Shown: positions 53,099 to 61,496 of the stretch, in pieces
How positions within the stretch are numbered: the stretch's first letter is position 1
Layout: the number at the start of each line of letters is the position of its first letter
Translations under genes and position numbers: made by a program
Notes under the pieces: generated by a model
What the model was told of the DNA's origin: nothing
The model's database searches: none
What the model saw: only the letters and a program-made list of their open reading frames with translations
DNA from: an uncultured Pseudomonadota bacterium
Lineage (GTDB): Bacteria > Pseudomonadota > Gammaproteobacteria > Burkholderiales > JALYOK01
Assembly (NCBI GenBank): GCA_902826775.1
Contig: CADEHE010000002.1
Coordinates: forward strand, 470,943-534,942
Length of the DNA stretch: 64,000 nucleotides
Direction: 5' to 3'

Positions 53099-53482
53099 AT
53101 GGCCGACAGCGAAAAATATCAAATCACCGTGCGCGCGGTTGCGCGCTACTTGGCGGAGCAATCCAGTCCGGACAACAGTCAGTACGTTTTTGCCTATCGT
53201 GTCACGATTCGCAACACTGGCCGCGTCGCGGCACAACTGGTCAGCCGCCACTGGATCATCACTGACGCCGACAACAAGGTGCAAGAAGTGCGCGGCTTAG
53301 GTGTCATCGGCGAGCAGCCGACGCTGAAGCCCGGCGAAAGTCACGAATACACGAGCGGCTCCTCGCTCGCGACGCCGGTGGGCACCATGCGCGGCAGCTA
53401 TCAGATGGTCGCGGAAGACGGCACTAAGTTCGATGCGCCGATCCCGGAGTTTGTGTTGAGTATGCCCAACGCGCTTCACTGA
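53099..53482 (+). CDS. apaG: ApaG protein
   Basis: The 127-residue protein has the ApaG fold: YQITVRAVARYLAEQSSPDNSQYVFAYRVTI, VSRHWIITDADNKVQEVRGLGVIGEQPTLKPGESHEYTSGSSL in parts, and the late GSYQMVAEDGTKFDAPIPEF. ApaG proteins are small fibronectin-like folds linked to Co2+/Mg2+ efflux phenotypes; in bacteria the exact role is unclear. ATG at 53099 is chosen over a TTG at 53072. It is divergent from rpe. Confidence 0.93.
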   Translation: MADSEKYQITVRAVARYLAEQSSPDNSQYVFAYRVTIRNTGRVAAQLVSRHWIITDADNKVQEVRGLGVIGEQPTLKPGESHEYTSGSSLATPVGTMRGSYQMVAEDGTKFDAPIPEFVLSMPNALH

Positions 53483-53796
53483 TATTCATATACTGACCCC
53501 AGATATCCTCAATTAAAGGCATCCGCCTTTACTTATCGGCAGTATCAACCCGGTGTATTAGCCTATTTCGGGTAAAACGCCAAGCGAATCGTCAGCGCGA
53601 TACGCTTGCGCGTCAGAACAAATTGATGCAGCATGCGGCATAGAAGAACACCCTGAAGCAATTCTGCTTTAGGTCGATCGATCCCAAATCCACGAAGTCT
53701 GCATCGGTGCCGCAGCAACCCGCGCGGCATGGTGCCGGTGCGTTGCCGTGCGCCCGCGCGCGCGAGGCGGCCGCACGTTTTCCGCAGGGAGTACAC
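53483..53796 (+). other. intergenic segment before the beta-helix protein gene
   Basis: No gene is visible here. A 7-bp hairpin taaaggc-atcc-gccttta lies at 53514-53531 without a following T-run, so it is at best a weak terminator for apaG. The rest holds AT-richer sequence around 53490-53600 followed by GC-rich sequence just before the start at 53797. A promoter for the secreted protein is expected but I cannot pick one with confidence. Confidence 0.4.
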
Positions 53797-56331
53797 ATGA
53801 AGAAATGGATTGTTTTAGTTTGCGCCGCATTCGCAGTTGTTGCCGCCCCCGCCCGCGTTCTCGCCGCAGAGGCGCCGGCGGTGCTGTTCACCGACGTGGA
53901 GGCCGGCCCCGGCAGCGGCGGACCGAACGGCTTGGGCGTGCCGATCACGATCTTCGGCAAGGGTTTCGGTGCCACGCGCGGAAGCTCCAGAGTCACCATC
54001 AACGGCACCGAAGTAGCGGCCTACTTGATTTGGGGACAGAACAATGCGAACAACAGCGCGCTGGATATGATCGTGGTGCAACCTGCAGCGGGCGCGAGCG
54101 CCGGACCGATTGTAGTCACCGTCGGCGGCCTCAACTCCAACGCCGAGCATAGCTTTGCCCCAACTAACGGCAAAATTTACGCGGTGGCGCCGAACGGTTT
54201 GGACAGCGCGCCGTGCTCGCTGCCACAGCCTTGCGCGACGATCCAGCACGTGGCCACGAACATAATGCAAGCCGGTGATGCGCTGCTGGTGCGCGGCGGC
54301 AATCTGAACGACGACGAAATCTGGATCCGGCACGAGCACGGCCACTCCGGGCAAGCGGGCAAACCGAAGATCATCCGCAACTATCCCGGCGAAGCGCCGG
54401 TGTTCGCACTGGTGAACCGGCCGGTCATCATCGACGCCAACTACATCACGTTTTCCGGTTTTCATTTCATCAACGGCAAATCGATCGGCGTCGGCCGGGA
54501 AGGCTTGCGCGGCCAAAAAGTGTTCAACAGCACATTCCGCGGCACCATCAGTTGGGATGCGATCGGCACGCACGGCAACGATATCGTGCTGGCCGGAAAC
54601 GACTGCAACGTCACCAACAGCAGCGTGGGCACGCAGGGGCACTGCTACTACATCTCGCATGGCAGCAACTTGAAACTACTCTACAACGTCGGCCGCGGCG
54701 CGCCCGGGTATGGGATGCACATTTTTGATCAGCGCCGCAGCGCAAACGACTTCGTGCGCGTCATCTCCAATGTGCTGGTGGAGGGCAACTTGCTCGCCGC
54801 CTCGCCACAGCGCTCTGGCTTGATCGTGGCGATGGGCGACGAAGACGGCATCGGCAATCATGTCGACGGCGTGACCATCCGCAACAATATCTTCGTGGCC
54901 AACAACTTCGCCGGCATCGCGATCGGCGCCAATGTGCGCAACACCAAGATCTATCACAACACCTTCTATCAAAACGGCCGCCAAGGCATCACCATCTACG
55001 ATGAGCCGAGCGTGAACGGCGTTGAGATTGCCAATAATCTGATCGACCAGAGCGCCAACGCCAACTGCAGCCTGAATTGCAGTTGGTATCAAAGCGCCCA
55101 TATCCAGAACGGTGCGCGGGCGCAAAATGTGACTGTCACCAACAACTTCTACGCTCCGTCGCCGCCGATTTTGCTCGGCGCAACCGATAGCGCAGCGGTA
55201 AGTGGTGCGCCCGGATTCGTGGACGCCGCGACCGCTAACTTCAGGTTGAACGCCAGCAGCAGCGCGCTGGATAAGGGTAAGCCATTGCTATCCGTGCCGC
55301 GCGACTTCGATGGTCTCGCGCGCTCGCAAAGCACGCCCGACACTGGCGCGTTCGAACGTGGCAACGGCAGCGTCGTTGCCGGGCCAACCCTCAGCGCCAG
55401 CCCGGCGAGCGCAACCGCCGGCGCGAGCATCACGGCAAGTTGGGGCGGGATCGTCAACGCCAGCGCCACTAACTGGATCGGGTTGTACACACCAGGGGCC
55501 GCCTCCAGCGCGCACAACGGCAATTGGGTATACGTGAGCTGCTCCCAAACGGCAGTGAGCGCGCGGGCAAGCGGCAGTTGCGCCTTTGCGCTACCGAGCA
55601 GCTTGCGTTCAGGGACGTACGAACTGCGCTTGCACGCGGCCAGCAGTTGGACCGTCATCGTCACGAGTAACCCAATCACCGTCACCGGTTCAACCGCGCA
55701 AACCCTCACGTTGAGTGTGACACCGGCCAGCGCTCCGAGCGGCAGCAACGTGACGGTAACGTGGGACGGCATCGTCAGTGCCAGTCCGACCAACTGGATC
55801 GGGCTCTACTTGCCCGGCGCGCCTTCCACGGCCCACGGCGGCAATTGGATGTATGTAAGTTGTTCCAAGACCGCGCAAATGGCGCGCGCAAGCGGCAGTT
55901 GCGTCTTCCCGTTGCCCAGCGGCTTGGCCTCGGGCACCTACGAACTACGACTACACGCGGCCAGCAGCTGGACGGCGATCGCGACCAGCAACGCCATCAC
56001 CGTAACCGGCACGGCACCGCCGGGCGTGTCTTTGGGCGTCAGCCCGGCGGCGGCGGCACGCGGCAGCAGCGTCAACGTAACGTGGAGCGGCATCGCCAAC
56101 GCTGGCGCAACCAACTGGATCGGACTCTATTCACCCGGCGCCGCATCCCAGGCGCACAACGGCAATTGGATGTACGTGAGCTGCTCGAAGACACCAAGCA
56201 GTGCGCGCACCAGCGGTAGCTGTTCCCTGCCTTTACCTGGCTCGCTAGCGGCCGGAACCTACGAAGTGCGTCTACACGCACCGAGCAGTTGGACGGCGAT
56301 CGCGACCAGCGGCCCGATGGTCGTGCAATAG
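53797..56331 (+). CDS. secreted IPT/TIG plus parallel beta-helix protein with three WIGLY modules
   Basis: The 844-residue protein has a signal peptide (VLVCAAFAVVAAPARVLA), an IPT/TIG-like domain (~29-125, PITIFGKGFGATRGSSRVTINGTEV), then a right-handed parallel beta-helix (~128-510) with many N-containing turns such as GVTIRNNIFVANNFAGI and NTKIYHNTFYQNG. Three WIGLY modules follow (529-636, 637-743, 744-844). The helix part is like pectate-lyase or poly-lyase families but I see no catalytic residues to name. It probably binds or cuts a polysaccharide outside the cell. ATG 53797 is chosen for the signal peptide; a longer reading frame goes to 53707. Confidence 0.85.
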   Translation: MKKWIVLVCAAFAVVAAPARVLAAEAPAVLFTDVEAGPGSGGPNGLGVPITIFGKGFGATRGSSRVTINGTEVAAYLIWGQNNANNSALDMIVVQPAAGASAGPIVVTVGGLNSNAEHSFAPTNGKIYAVAPNGLDSAPCSLPQPCATIQHVATNIMQAGDALLVRGGNLNDDEIWIRHEHGHSGQAGKPKIIRNYPGEAPVFALVNRPVIIDANYITFSGFHFINGKSIGVGREGLRGQKVFNSTFRGTISWDAIGTHGNDIVLAGNDCNVTNSSVGTQGHCYYISHGSNLKLLYNVGRGAPGYGMHIFDQRRSANDFVRVISNVLVEGNLLAASPQRSGLIVAMGDEDGIGNHVDGVTIRNNIFVANNFAGIAIGANVRNTKIYHNTFYQNGRQGITIYDEPSVNGVEIANNLIDQSANANCSLNCSWYQSAHIQNGARAQNVTVTNNFYAPSPPILLGATDSAAVSGAPGFVDAATANFRLNASSSALDKGKPLLSVPRDFDGLARSQSTPDTGAFERGNGSVVAGPTLSASPASATAGASITASWGGIVNASATNWIGLYTPGAASSAHNGNWVYVSCSQTAVSARASGSCAFALPSSLRSGTYELRLHAASSWTVIVTSNPITVTGSTAQTLTLSVTPASAPSGSNVTVTWDGIVSASPTNWIGLYLPGAPSTAHGGNWMYVSCSKTAQMARASGSCVFPLPSGLASGTYELRLHAASSWTAIATSNAITVTGTAPPGVSLGVSPAAAARGSSVNVTWSGIANAGATNWIGLYSPGAASQAHNGNWMYVSCSKTPSSARTSGSCSLPLPGSLAAGTYEVRLHAPSSWTAIATSGPMVVQ
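55381..56331 (+). repeat. three tandem WIGLY modules in the beta-helix protein
   Basis: Units lie at 55381-55704, 55705-56025 and 56026-56331 (with the stop), each 101-108 residues. The shared core is NWIGLY-x-PGA ... YVSCS-x-T ... AR-x-SGSC ... GTYE-(L/V)-RLHA, with the same Cys pair as in the other two proteins. The third ends VVQ just before the stop, like the neighbouring metallopeptidase protein (TVQ). Confidence 0.93.
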
Positions 56332-56338
56332 CGCGCCG

Positions 56339-56372
56339 GCGCATGTCGCCGTCCGCGAACAGCGACATGCGC
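56339..56372. terminator. perfect hairpin just after the beta-helix protein stop
   Basis: An 11-bp perfect stem (56339-56349 with 56362-56372, gcgcatgtcgc / gcgacatgcgc) encloses a 12-base loop and starts eight bases after the stop. There is no T-run. It may be a weak terminator, a processing site, or an mRNA stabiliser between this gene and the metallopeptidase gene that follows at 56526. Confidence 0.45.
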
Positions 56373-56525
56373 TTGCAGCGTTATTTCAATGAGTTGAGCG
56401 GACCGCGCAGAAACGCCGTCGCCGCGCGGCAACACTCTACGGCTAAGTGTCCGGCGCAAGATCGCATGGCACGCATGTTGCACGCGTACGCCGCAGCGCT
56501 TACGCAATTTTCTTGAGGAGGAAGC

Positions 56526-58370
56526 ATGCGCAGTAATCGAATCGCCGTTTTCGCTTTCGCAGCGGCTCTGGCCTGTAGTGCGGGCGCCGCAGCAGCGGCC
56601 CGCCCGCTCTCCATCAAGACTCTGCAGCCGCTCAGCGGCTTAACCCTAGGTGCGGCCGCAGTACGCCCGGACGCGGCTGGGCGCGCTGCCAGTTCAGAGC
56701 AGGTCACGCTGAGCTTTCAGGCGTTCGGCCGCACGTTCACGCTCGAGTTGGAGCGCAACGAGCGCTTGACCGACAGTCTCGACGCGGCGACCAAGGCGCG
56801 CGTCGGCGCCCTGATCAAAGCCTATCGCGGGCGTTTGGCCGGTAACAGCGCTTCGTGGGTGCGCATCAATCAAACCGGCGACAAGCTCTCCGGCATGATC
56901 TGGGACGGCAAGGAGATCTTCGTCATCGATCCATCCGACGAGATTGCGGCGGCTGCGGCAGACGCCGCCGGCAAACCGCAAAAACCCCAGCCTATGATCT
57001 ACCGGCTGAAAGACGCGGCGTGGAACGCGCGCTGCGCGCTCGATCCGAATTCTCAATCGCTTAGCGACTACGACGGGCTTATAAAGGAATTGCGCGAGCG
57101 ATCCGCGGCGCTGCCGCAAGCACAGGGCGAGCTCGCGTTGCCCGCCGCCGCCAAGGAAATTTCCGTCGCAGTCGTCGCCGATCCGCTGTTCATCCAAGCC
57201 AACAGCACCGATCCGCAGGCCGCGGTCGTTGCGCGCATGAATGTGGTCGATGGCATTTACGCCGGGCAGGTCGGGGTGCAGCTAAAACTGACATCGGTGC
57301 TGCCACTGAGCGCCAATGGCACGCTAACCTCGACTGCGCCTAGTACTCTGCTGAATCAATTCGGCACATACTCCGCCTCCGGCGGTTTTGCCAACCCAGG
57401 GATCGCGCACCTCTTCACTGGCCGCGACCTCGACGGCAGCACGGTCGGCATCGCTTATTTGAGCTCCCTTTGCAGCGCGCGTTACTCGGTCGGCGTAAGT
57501 CAAATGGTCGGCGTCGGCACCGTGGGCGCGCTGATTGCCGCGCATGAAATCGGCCACAACTTCGGCGCGCCGCACGACAATCAGTCGAACTCGGCATGCT
57601 CAAGCACGCCCAGCGGCTTCATCATGAATCCGTCGGTGAGCGGCAGCGCCAATACGTTCTCCTCCTGCAGCCTGTCGCAGATGGCGCCGACTATCGCGGC
57701 CGCCTCCTGCGTTCGCACCAGCGATGGCGGCGGCGGGGCAACGGCGGTCAGTGTCGCTCAAACCAGCGCCGCCGCGGGGAGCAACATCAGTGTGAGCTGG
57801 AGCGGCATCGTCAACGCCAGCCCGACCAATTGGATCGGCCTTTACCTTCCTGGAGCTTCGTCACAAGCGCACAACGGCAATTGGATGTACGTGAGTTGCT
57901 CAAAGACACCGGGCGCGACGCGCGCCAGCGGCAATTGTTCGTTTGCGCTGCCGGGCAACCTCGCCAGCGGCAGCTACGAAGTGCGCCTGCATGCGTCGAG
58001 TAGCTGGACTGCCATCGCCACCAGCGCGCGCTTCACAGTGACCGGCGGAACGCCCACAACCGGCACGACCCTCACTGTTTCGCCCGGCAGCATCGCGCGC
58101 GGCGGCACCGTAACGGTGACTTGGAGCGGTATCACTCAACTCGGCGCAACCAATTGGATCGGCTTGTACGTGCCGGGCGCAGTTGCGCAGAATCACAACG
58201 GCAACTGGATGTATGTGAGTTGCTCGAAAACGCCCAACACCGCCCGCGCCAGCGGCACTTGCCCGTTCCCGATACCAGCCACGCTGGCACCGGGCACCTA
58301 CCAAATGCGCCTGCACGCGCCGGGAAGCTGGACCAGCATTGCCGTCAGCGGCCCGCTAACCGTGCAGTAA
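56526..58370 (+). CDS. secreted M12/reprolysin-like metallopeptidase with two WIGLY modules
   Basis: The 614-residue protein has a signal peptide (RIAVFAFAAALACSAGAAAA), a proregion (~30-200), and a metzincin catalytic domain with HEIGHNFGAPHD (His340, Glu341, His344, His350), a downstream Met in GFIMNPS, and several Cys. This is the extended zinc signature of adamalysin/reprolysin peptidases. Two WIGLY modules (405-515, 516-614) end the protein. It should cut extracellular proteins. ATG at 56526 has gaggaa seven bases upstream. Its stop is followed, 14 bases later, by the convergent GST gene. Confidence 0.9.
   Translation: MRSNRIAVFAFAAALACSAGAAAAARPLSIKTLQPLSGLTLGAAAVRPDAAGRAASSEQVTLSFQAFGRTFTLELERNERLTDSLDAATKARVGALIKAYRGRLAGNSASWVRINQTGDKLSGMIWDGKEIFVIDPSDEIAAAAADAAGKPQKPQPMIYRLKDAAWNARCALDPNSQSLSDYDGLIKELRERSAALPQAQGELALPAAAKEISVAVVADPLFIQANSTDPQAAVVARMNVVDGIYAGQVGVQLKLTSVLPLSANGTLTSTAPSTLLNQFGTYSASGGFANPGIAHLFTGRDLDGSTVGIAYLSSLCSARYSVGVSQMVGVGTVGALIAAHEIGHNFGAPHDNQSNSACSSTPSGFIMNPSVSGSANTFSSCSLSQMAPTIAAASCVRTSDGGGGATAVSVAQTSAAAGSNISVSWSGIVNASPTNWIGLYLPGASSQAHNGNWMYVSCSKTPGATRASGNCSFALPGNLASGSYEVRLHASSSWTAIATSARFTVTGGTPTTGTTLTVSPGSIARGGTVTVTWSGITQLGATNWIGLYVPGAVAQNHNGNWMYVSCSKTPNTARASGTCPFPIPATLAPGTYQMRLHAPGSWTSIAVSGPLTVQ
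57738..58370 (+). repeat. two tandem WIGLY modules in the metallopeptidase protein
   Basis: Units lie at 57738-58070 and 58071-58370 (with the stop). Each has the NWIGLY-x-PGA core and the Cys pair (YVSCSKT ... SG-x-C). They resemble the beta-helix protein modules closely, in both protein and DNA, consistent with recent duplication or exchange between the two adjacent genes. Confidence 0.93.
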
Positions 58371-58384
58371 CGTGCGCGCGCGCC

Positions 58385-59014
58385 TCAGCCCAGCGCCGGC
58401 AGCGTCTGCGCGCTGGGTTGCGTGGCGCGAAACGAGGCGCGCGCGGCGATGCGCTCGTAGTAAGCCGCAAGCTGAGGGCTTAGCTCGCGCCAATCAAACG
58501 CCGGCAAGCGCAAATCCAGGTAGCCCAGCATGCAGCCGGTGCAAATATCAGCAAGTCCAAAGCGCTCGCCGATTAGCCACTCGCGGCCGGCGATCGTGCG
58601 CTCGCACTGCGCGACACCCGCCACAATCTTGGCACGCTGGCGCGCGAGCCAATCGGCACTTTGCGCAGGCATGGGCCGGGCGTGCTCAAGCACCGTAAGC
58701 ACGACAGCGTCGCAAATGCCGTCGGCCAGCGCTTCCATCTGCTTATGCTCGATGCGCGGCCAGCTCTCGATCGGGATCAATCGCGGCGCTGCGCCGAGCG
58801 TGTCGACGTACTCGACGATAACCTTGGAGTCATGCAGCACGCGGCCATCATCGAGCACGAGGATCGGAATTTTGCCCAACGGGTTATGCCCGGGTGCCTG
58901 TGCTTCGCGCAGCCAAGGATTGTCCACGATAGTTTCGAACGTGATGCCCTTTTCCATCAAGGCAACGCGCGCTTTGCGAGCGTAGGGGCTAGGCGTGGCG
59001 ATAATGAGCTTCAC
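58385..59014 (-). CDS. glutathione S-transferase family protein
   Basis: The 209-residue protein has an N-terminal thioredoxin-like domain starting MKLIIATPSPYARKARVALMEKGI, with SPYARK in the position of the catalytic Ser/Cys-rich loop, then NPLGKIPILVLDDGRVLHDSKVIVEYVD for glutathione binding. A C-terminal helical domain follows. It resembles small proteobacterial GSTs of the theta/zeta type. A 34-codon membrane peptide gene lies 49 bp upstream on the same strand and is probably cotranscribed. Confidence 0.88.
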   Translation of the reverse strand: MKLIIATPSPYARKARVALMEKGITFETIVDNPWLREAQAPGHNPLGKIPILVLDDGRVLHDSKVIVEYVDTLGAAPRLIPIESWPRIEHKQMEALADGICDAVVLTVLEHARPMPAQSADWLARQRAKIVAGVAQCERTIAGREWLIGERFGLADICTGCMLGYLDLRLPAFDWRELSPQLAAYYERIAARASFRATQPSAQTLPALG

Positions 59015-59063
59015 GTCTGGTTATGCACGGCGCCGGCCGGTGGAGCTATCTCGCGCGGCAGCG

Positions 59064-59168
59064 TCATTTCTTTTCTTGATCGTCCTTCTTACCGCGCGGC
59101 AGCGTCCACCAGACGATGAAAATCGCGAGTGCTAGAGCGATACCGGCTTCCAAGAATACCCAACTCAT
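59064..59168 (-). CDS. 34-residue single-pass membrane peptide
   Basis: A 35-codon frame (with stop) encodes MSWVFLEAGIALALAIFIVW in its first 20 residues, then WTLPRGKKDDQEKK: one membrane helix with a charged C-terminal tail. ATG at 59168. It is too short for standard gene finders and not in an obvious shadow of another gene. It precedes the GST gene by ~49 bp. No ribosome site stands out, but codon choice and membrane-helix pattern make a real small protein plausible. Function unknown. Confidence 0.5.
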   Translation of the reverse strand: MSWVFLEAGIALALAIFIVWWTLPRGKKDDQEKK

Positions 59169-59274
59169 GCGATCGATGCTCGCTTTGCGATCGGGCTAGA
59201 CCCTTCGCGTCATCAGTTTTCGGCTGCGCCGCTGCGCAACCGTTTGCCGCTAGCCGCTTATTCTAGTAAATTCG

Positions 59275-60570
59275 ATGCATCCTCGCTTCGATCGAGTGAA
59301 GTCTATGTCACGCGAGATTCTCAGTTTGACCATTTTGGGCGTGCTCTGCGCCGTAGCCGTAGTCGGCGCAACACCGACCGATCCGCCGGCCGCTGCGGTG
59401 CGCGCCGGCGCGGCGGCGAGCAGCAGCGCGGCCAACAGCGCCGCCGCATGTCCAGCGGAAGAACTGGTGCCGCCCGTGGATATGGCGGTGGTGCCGGCCA
59501 TCGCGGAGGAAAAGCGCGGCAGTTTGGTGCTCAGCACCTGGCGTGATCTGCCCGGCTGGGGCGTCGACAATCCGGCACCCGCGTGGGCCGCGTTCTTAAG
59601 AAGCTGCGCCGCGCTGCGCACGCAGCGCGAATGGCAGCAGGTATGCAATCTGGCCGCCGCAGTGCCGATTACAGCGCCCGACAGCACCATCACCAAGTTC
59701 TTCGAACAGAATTTCGCACCATACCAGGTGATCAATGCGGACGGCTCGGATAACGGCCTGGTGACCGGCTATTACGAACCGCTGTTGCGCGGCAGCCGCA
59801 CGCCCAGCGTGCGTCACCGTTTCCCGCTGTACGCTGCGCCGGACGATCTCATCACCATCGATCTAAGCGAGGTCTACCCCGAGTTTAAGAACAAGCGCAT
59901 GCGCGGACGTCTGGTCGGCAACAAGGTTCTCCCTTACCACAGCCGCGCCGATATCGAACGCGATGCATCGGTGCTCAAGGGACGCGAGTTGGTATGGGTG
60001 GACGATTTGGTCGACGTGTTCTTTCTGCACATCCAGGGCTCGGGCCGTGTGCAGCTGCCGGACGGCTCGACCATGCGCGTCGGCTATGCCGATCAGAACG
60101 GTCACCCTTTCCGCTCGGTGGCGCGCGTATTGATGGAGCGCGGCGAACTCAGGCTGGGGCAGACGTCGATGCAAGGCATCAAGGCATGGGCGCGCAAGAA
60201 CCCTGACAAGGTGATCGCCTATCTGAACGAGAATCCGAGCTATGTGTTTTTCAAAGAGTTGCCAAGCGATCTATCGGGGCCGATCGGCACGCTCGGCGTG
60301 CCGCTGACCGCAGAACGCAGCATCGCCATCGATCCGCGCGTCATCCCCCTCGGCGTGCCGGTCTATCTAACTACGACCTATCCGAGTTCGGAGCGTCCAC
60401 TGAACCGTATCGTGCTAGCGCAGGACACCGGCGGCGCCATTAACGGCGGCGTGCGCGCGGATTTTTTCTGGGGATTCGGTGATAGCGCCGGCGAGCAAGC
60501 CGGCGTCATGAAACAACGCGGCAAGATGTGGGTGTTGTTGCCGAAGGAGTACCAGATTACTTCGAATTGA
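59275..60570 (+). CDS. mltA: membrane-bound lytic murein transglycosylase A
   Basis: The 431-residue protein has a signal segment (ILSLTILGVLCAVAVVG) and MltA features: NGLVTGYYEPLLRGSR, VDDLVDVFFLHIQGSGRVQLPDG, GYADQNGHPFRSV, and a terminal 3D domain QDTGGAINGGVRADFFWGFG. It cuts the glycan strand of peptidoglycan and forms 1,6-anhydromuramic acid. There is no lipobox in the predicted signal, so anchoring through a lipid is not supported. ATG at 59305 is an alternative start. Confidence 0.92.
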   Translation: MHPRFDRVKSMSREILSLTILGVLCAVAVVGATPTDPPAAAVRAGAAASSSAANSAAACPAEELVPPVDMAVVPAIAEEKRGSLVLSTWRDLPGWGVDNPAPAWAAFLRSCAALRTQREWQQVCNLAAAVPITAPDSTITKFFEQNFAPYQVINADGSDNGLVTGYYEPLLRGSRTPSVRHRFPLYAAPDDLITIDLSEVYPEFKNKRMRGRLVGNKVLPYHSRADIERDASVLKGRELVWVDDLVDVFFLHIQGSGRVQLPDGSTMRVGYADQNGHPFRSVARVLMERGELRLGQTSMQGIKAWARKNPDKVIAYLNENPSYVFFKELPSDLSGPIGTLGVPLTAERSIAIDPRVIPLGVPVYLTTTYPSSERPLNRIVLAQDTGGAINGGVRADFFWGFGDSAGEQAGVMKQRGKMWVLLPKEYQITSN

Positions 60571-60590
60571 GATTGAGAATCTAGGACTGC

Positions 60591-60623
60591 GGATCGAACC
60601 GGCGGCATGCTCCAGTTCGATCC
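60591..60623. terminator. imperfect hairpin between mltA and dsbC
   Basis: A perfect 9-bp core (ggatcgaac 60591-60599 with gttcgatcc 60615-60623) has a 15-base loop; an outer gattga/tcaatc pairing (60571 and ~60637) extends it. It sits between two convergent genes, so it may act as a two-way terminator. No T-run is adjacent. Confidence 0.4.
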
Positions 60624-60643
60624 TTCCTCCGCAATCTTCAATC

Positions 60644-61387
60644 TTACTTGTCCGCTCCGCTCAGATACTTTTCCACTTCCGTAGCAGGCACGGCGCCCGG
60701 AACGACTCGCCCATCGGCAAATACCAGCGTCGGCGTACCGTTGATGCGATGCTTCTGTCCGATCTGAGCAATATCATTGATCGGCGTTTCGCAATCCGGC
60801 GCATCGGGCACCGCAACATCTTTCAGCATCAGGTCGTACCAGGCTTTGGTGCGATCGGCGGCACACCAAATGTCCTTCGACTTCTCCGGCGCCTGCGGAT
60901 GCAAGCTGGCAATCGGCAGTAAGAATGTGTAAATGGTGACATCGTTCACCGACAGCATTTGCTTCTCGAAACGCTTGCAGAACGGGCAATCCGGATCGGA
61001 AAACACCGCGATCTTGCGCTTGCCATTGCCGCGCACCAGCTTAATCGCTTTGTTGAGAGGCAGCGTATCCCATTTGATGGCGTTTAGTTTCCGGCGCCGC
61101 TCTTCGGTTAGGTTCTGCAGCGTCTTCGCTTCGATCACTTCGCCCAAGAACAAATAAGTGACGTTCTCGTCGGTGTAGAAGATGTCGCCGCCCGCGTTAA
61201 CTTCGTACAAACCCAAGTAAGGCGTCTTGGTGACGGAATCGACATCGCCCGCCTTGGGAGGCAGTTTCGCTTGCACTGCTTTCTTGATCTGCTCTAATTT
61301 CGCGCTGTCCTGCGCGAGCACGCCGCCAGAGATCAACAAGGCGCTCATTGCCAGGGCGGTCAACGCCGTCCAGATTTTCTTCGTCAT
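60644..61387 (-). CDS. dsbC: DsbC-type disulfide isomerase
   Basis: The 247-residue protein has a signal peptide (WTALTALAMSALLISGGVLA), an N-terminal dimerisation region (LEQIKKAVQAKLPPKAGDVDSVTKTPYLGLYEV in parts), and a thioredoxin domain with DPDCPFCKRFEKQM and the cis-Pro loop RINGTPTLVFADGRVVPG. It rearranges wrong disulfides in periplasmic proteins. DsbD, encoded at 9217-11376, would keep it reduced. ATG at 61387 has aaagga upstream. It lies downstream of the ubiH/visC genes on the same strand. Confidence 0.93.
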   Translation of the reverse strand: MTKKIWTALTALAMSALLISGGVLAQDSAKLEQIKKAVQAKLPPKAGDVDSVTKTPYLGLYEVNAGGDIFYTDENVTYLFLGEVIEAKTLQNLTEERRRKLNAIKWDTLPLNKAIKLVRGNGKRKIAVFSDPDCPFCKRFEKQMLSVNDVTIYTFLLPIASLHPQAPEKSKDIWCAADRTKAWYDLMLKDVAVPDAPDCETPINDIAQIGQKHRINGTPTLVFADGRVVPGAVPATEVEKYLSGADK

Positions 61388-61496
61388 GCTGGTAATCCTT
61401 TCTTGGTATCGCCTTATAAGAACGCTCAGGCTGCGGAAAAGTTGCAGGAAAGTGAGCTGCATAGTGTATCCCATGCACCGCCCCCGCCGGCCCGCA

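Noticed and set aside
53707..53796. Upstream extension of the beta-helix protein to 53707
   Set aside because: The added 30 residues are Arg/Ala-rich and would bury the signal peptide; the ATG at 53797 gives a normal N-terminus.
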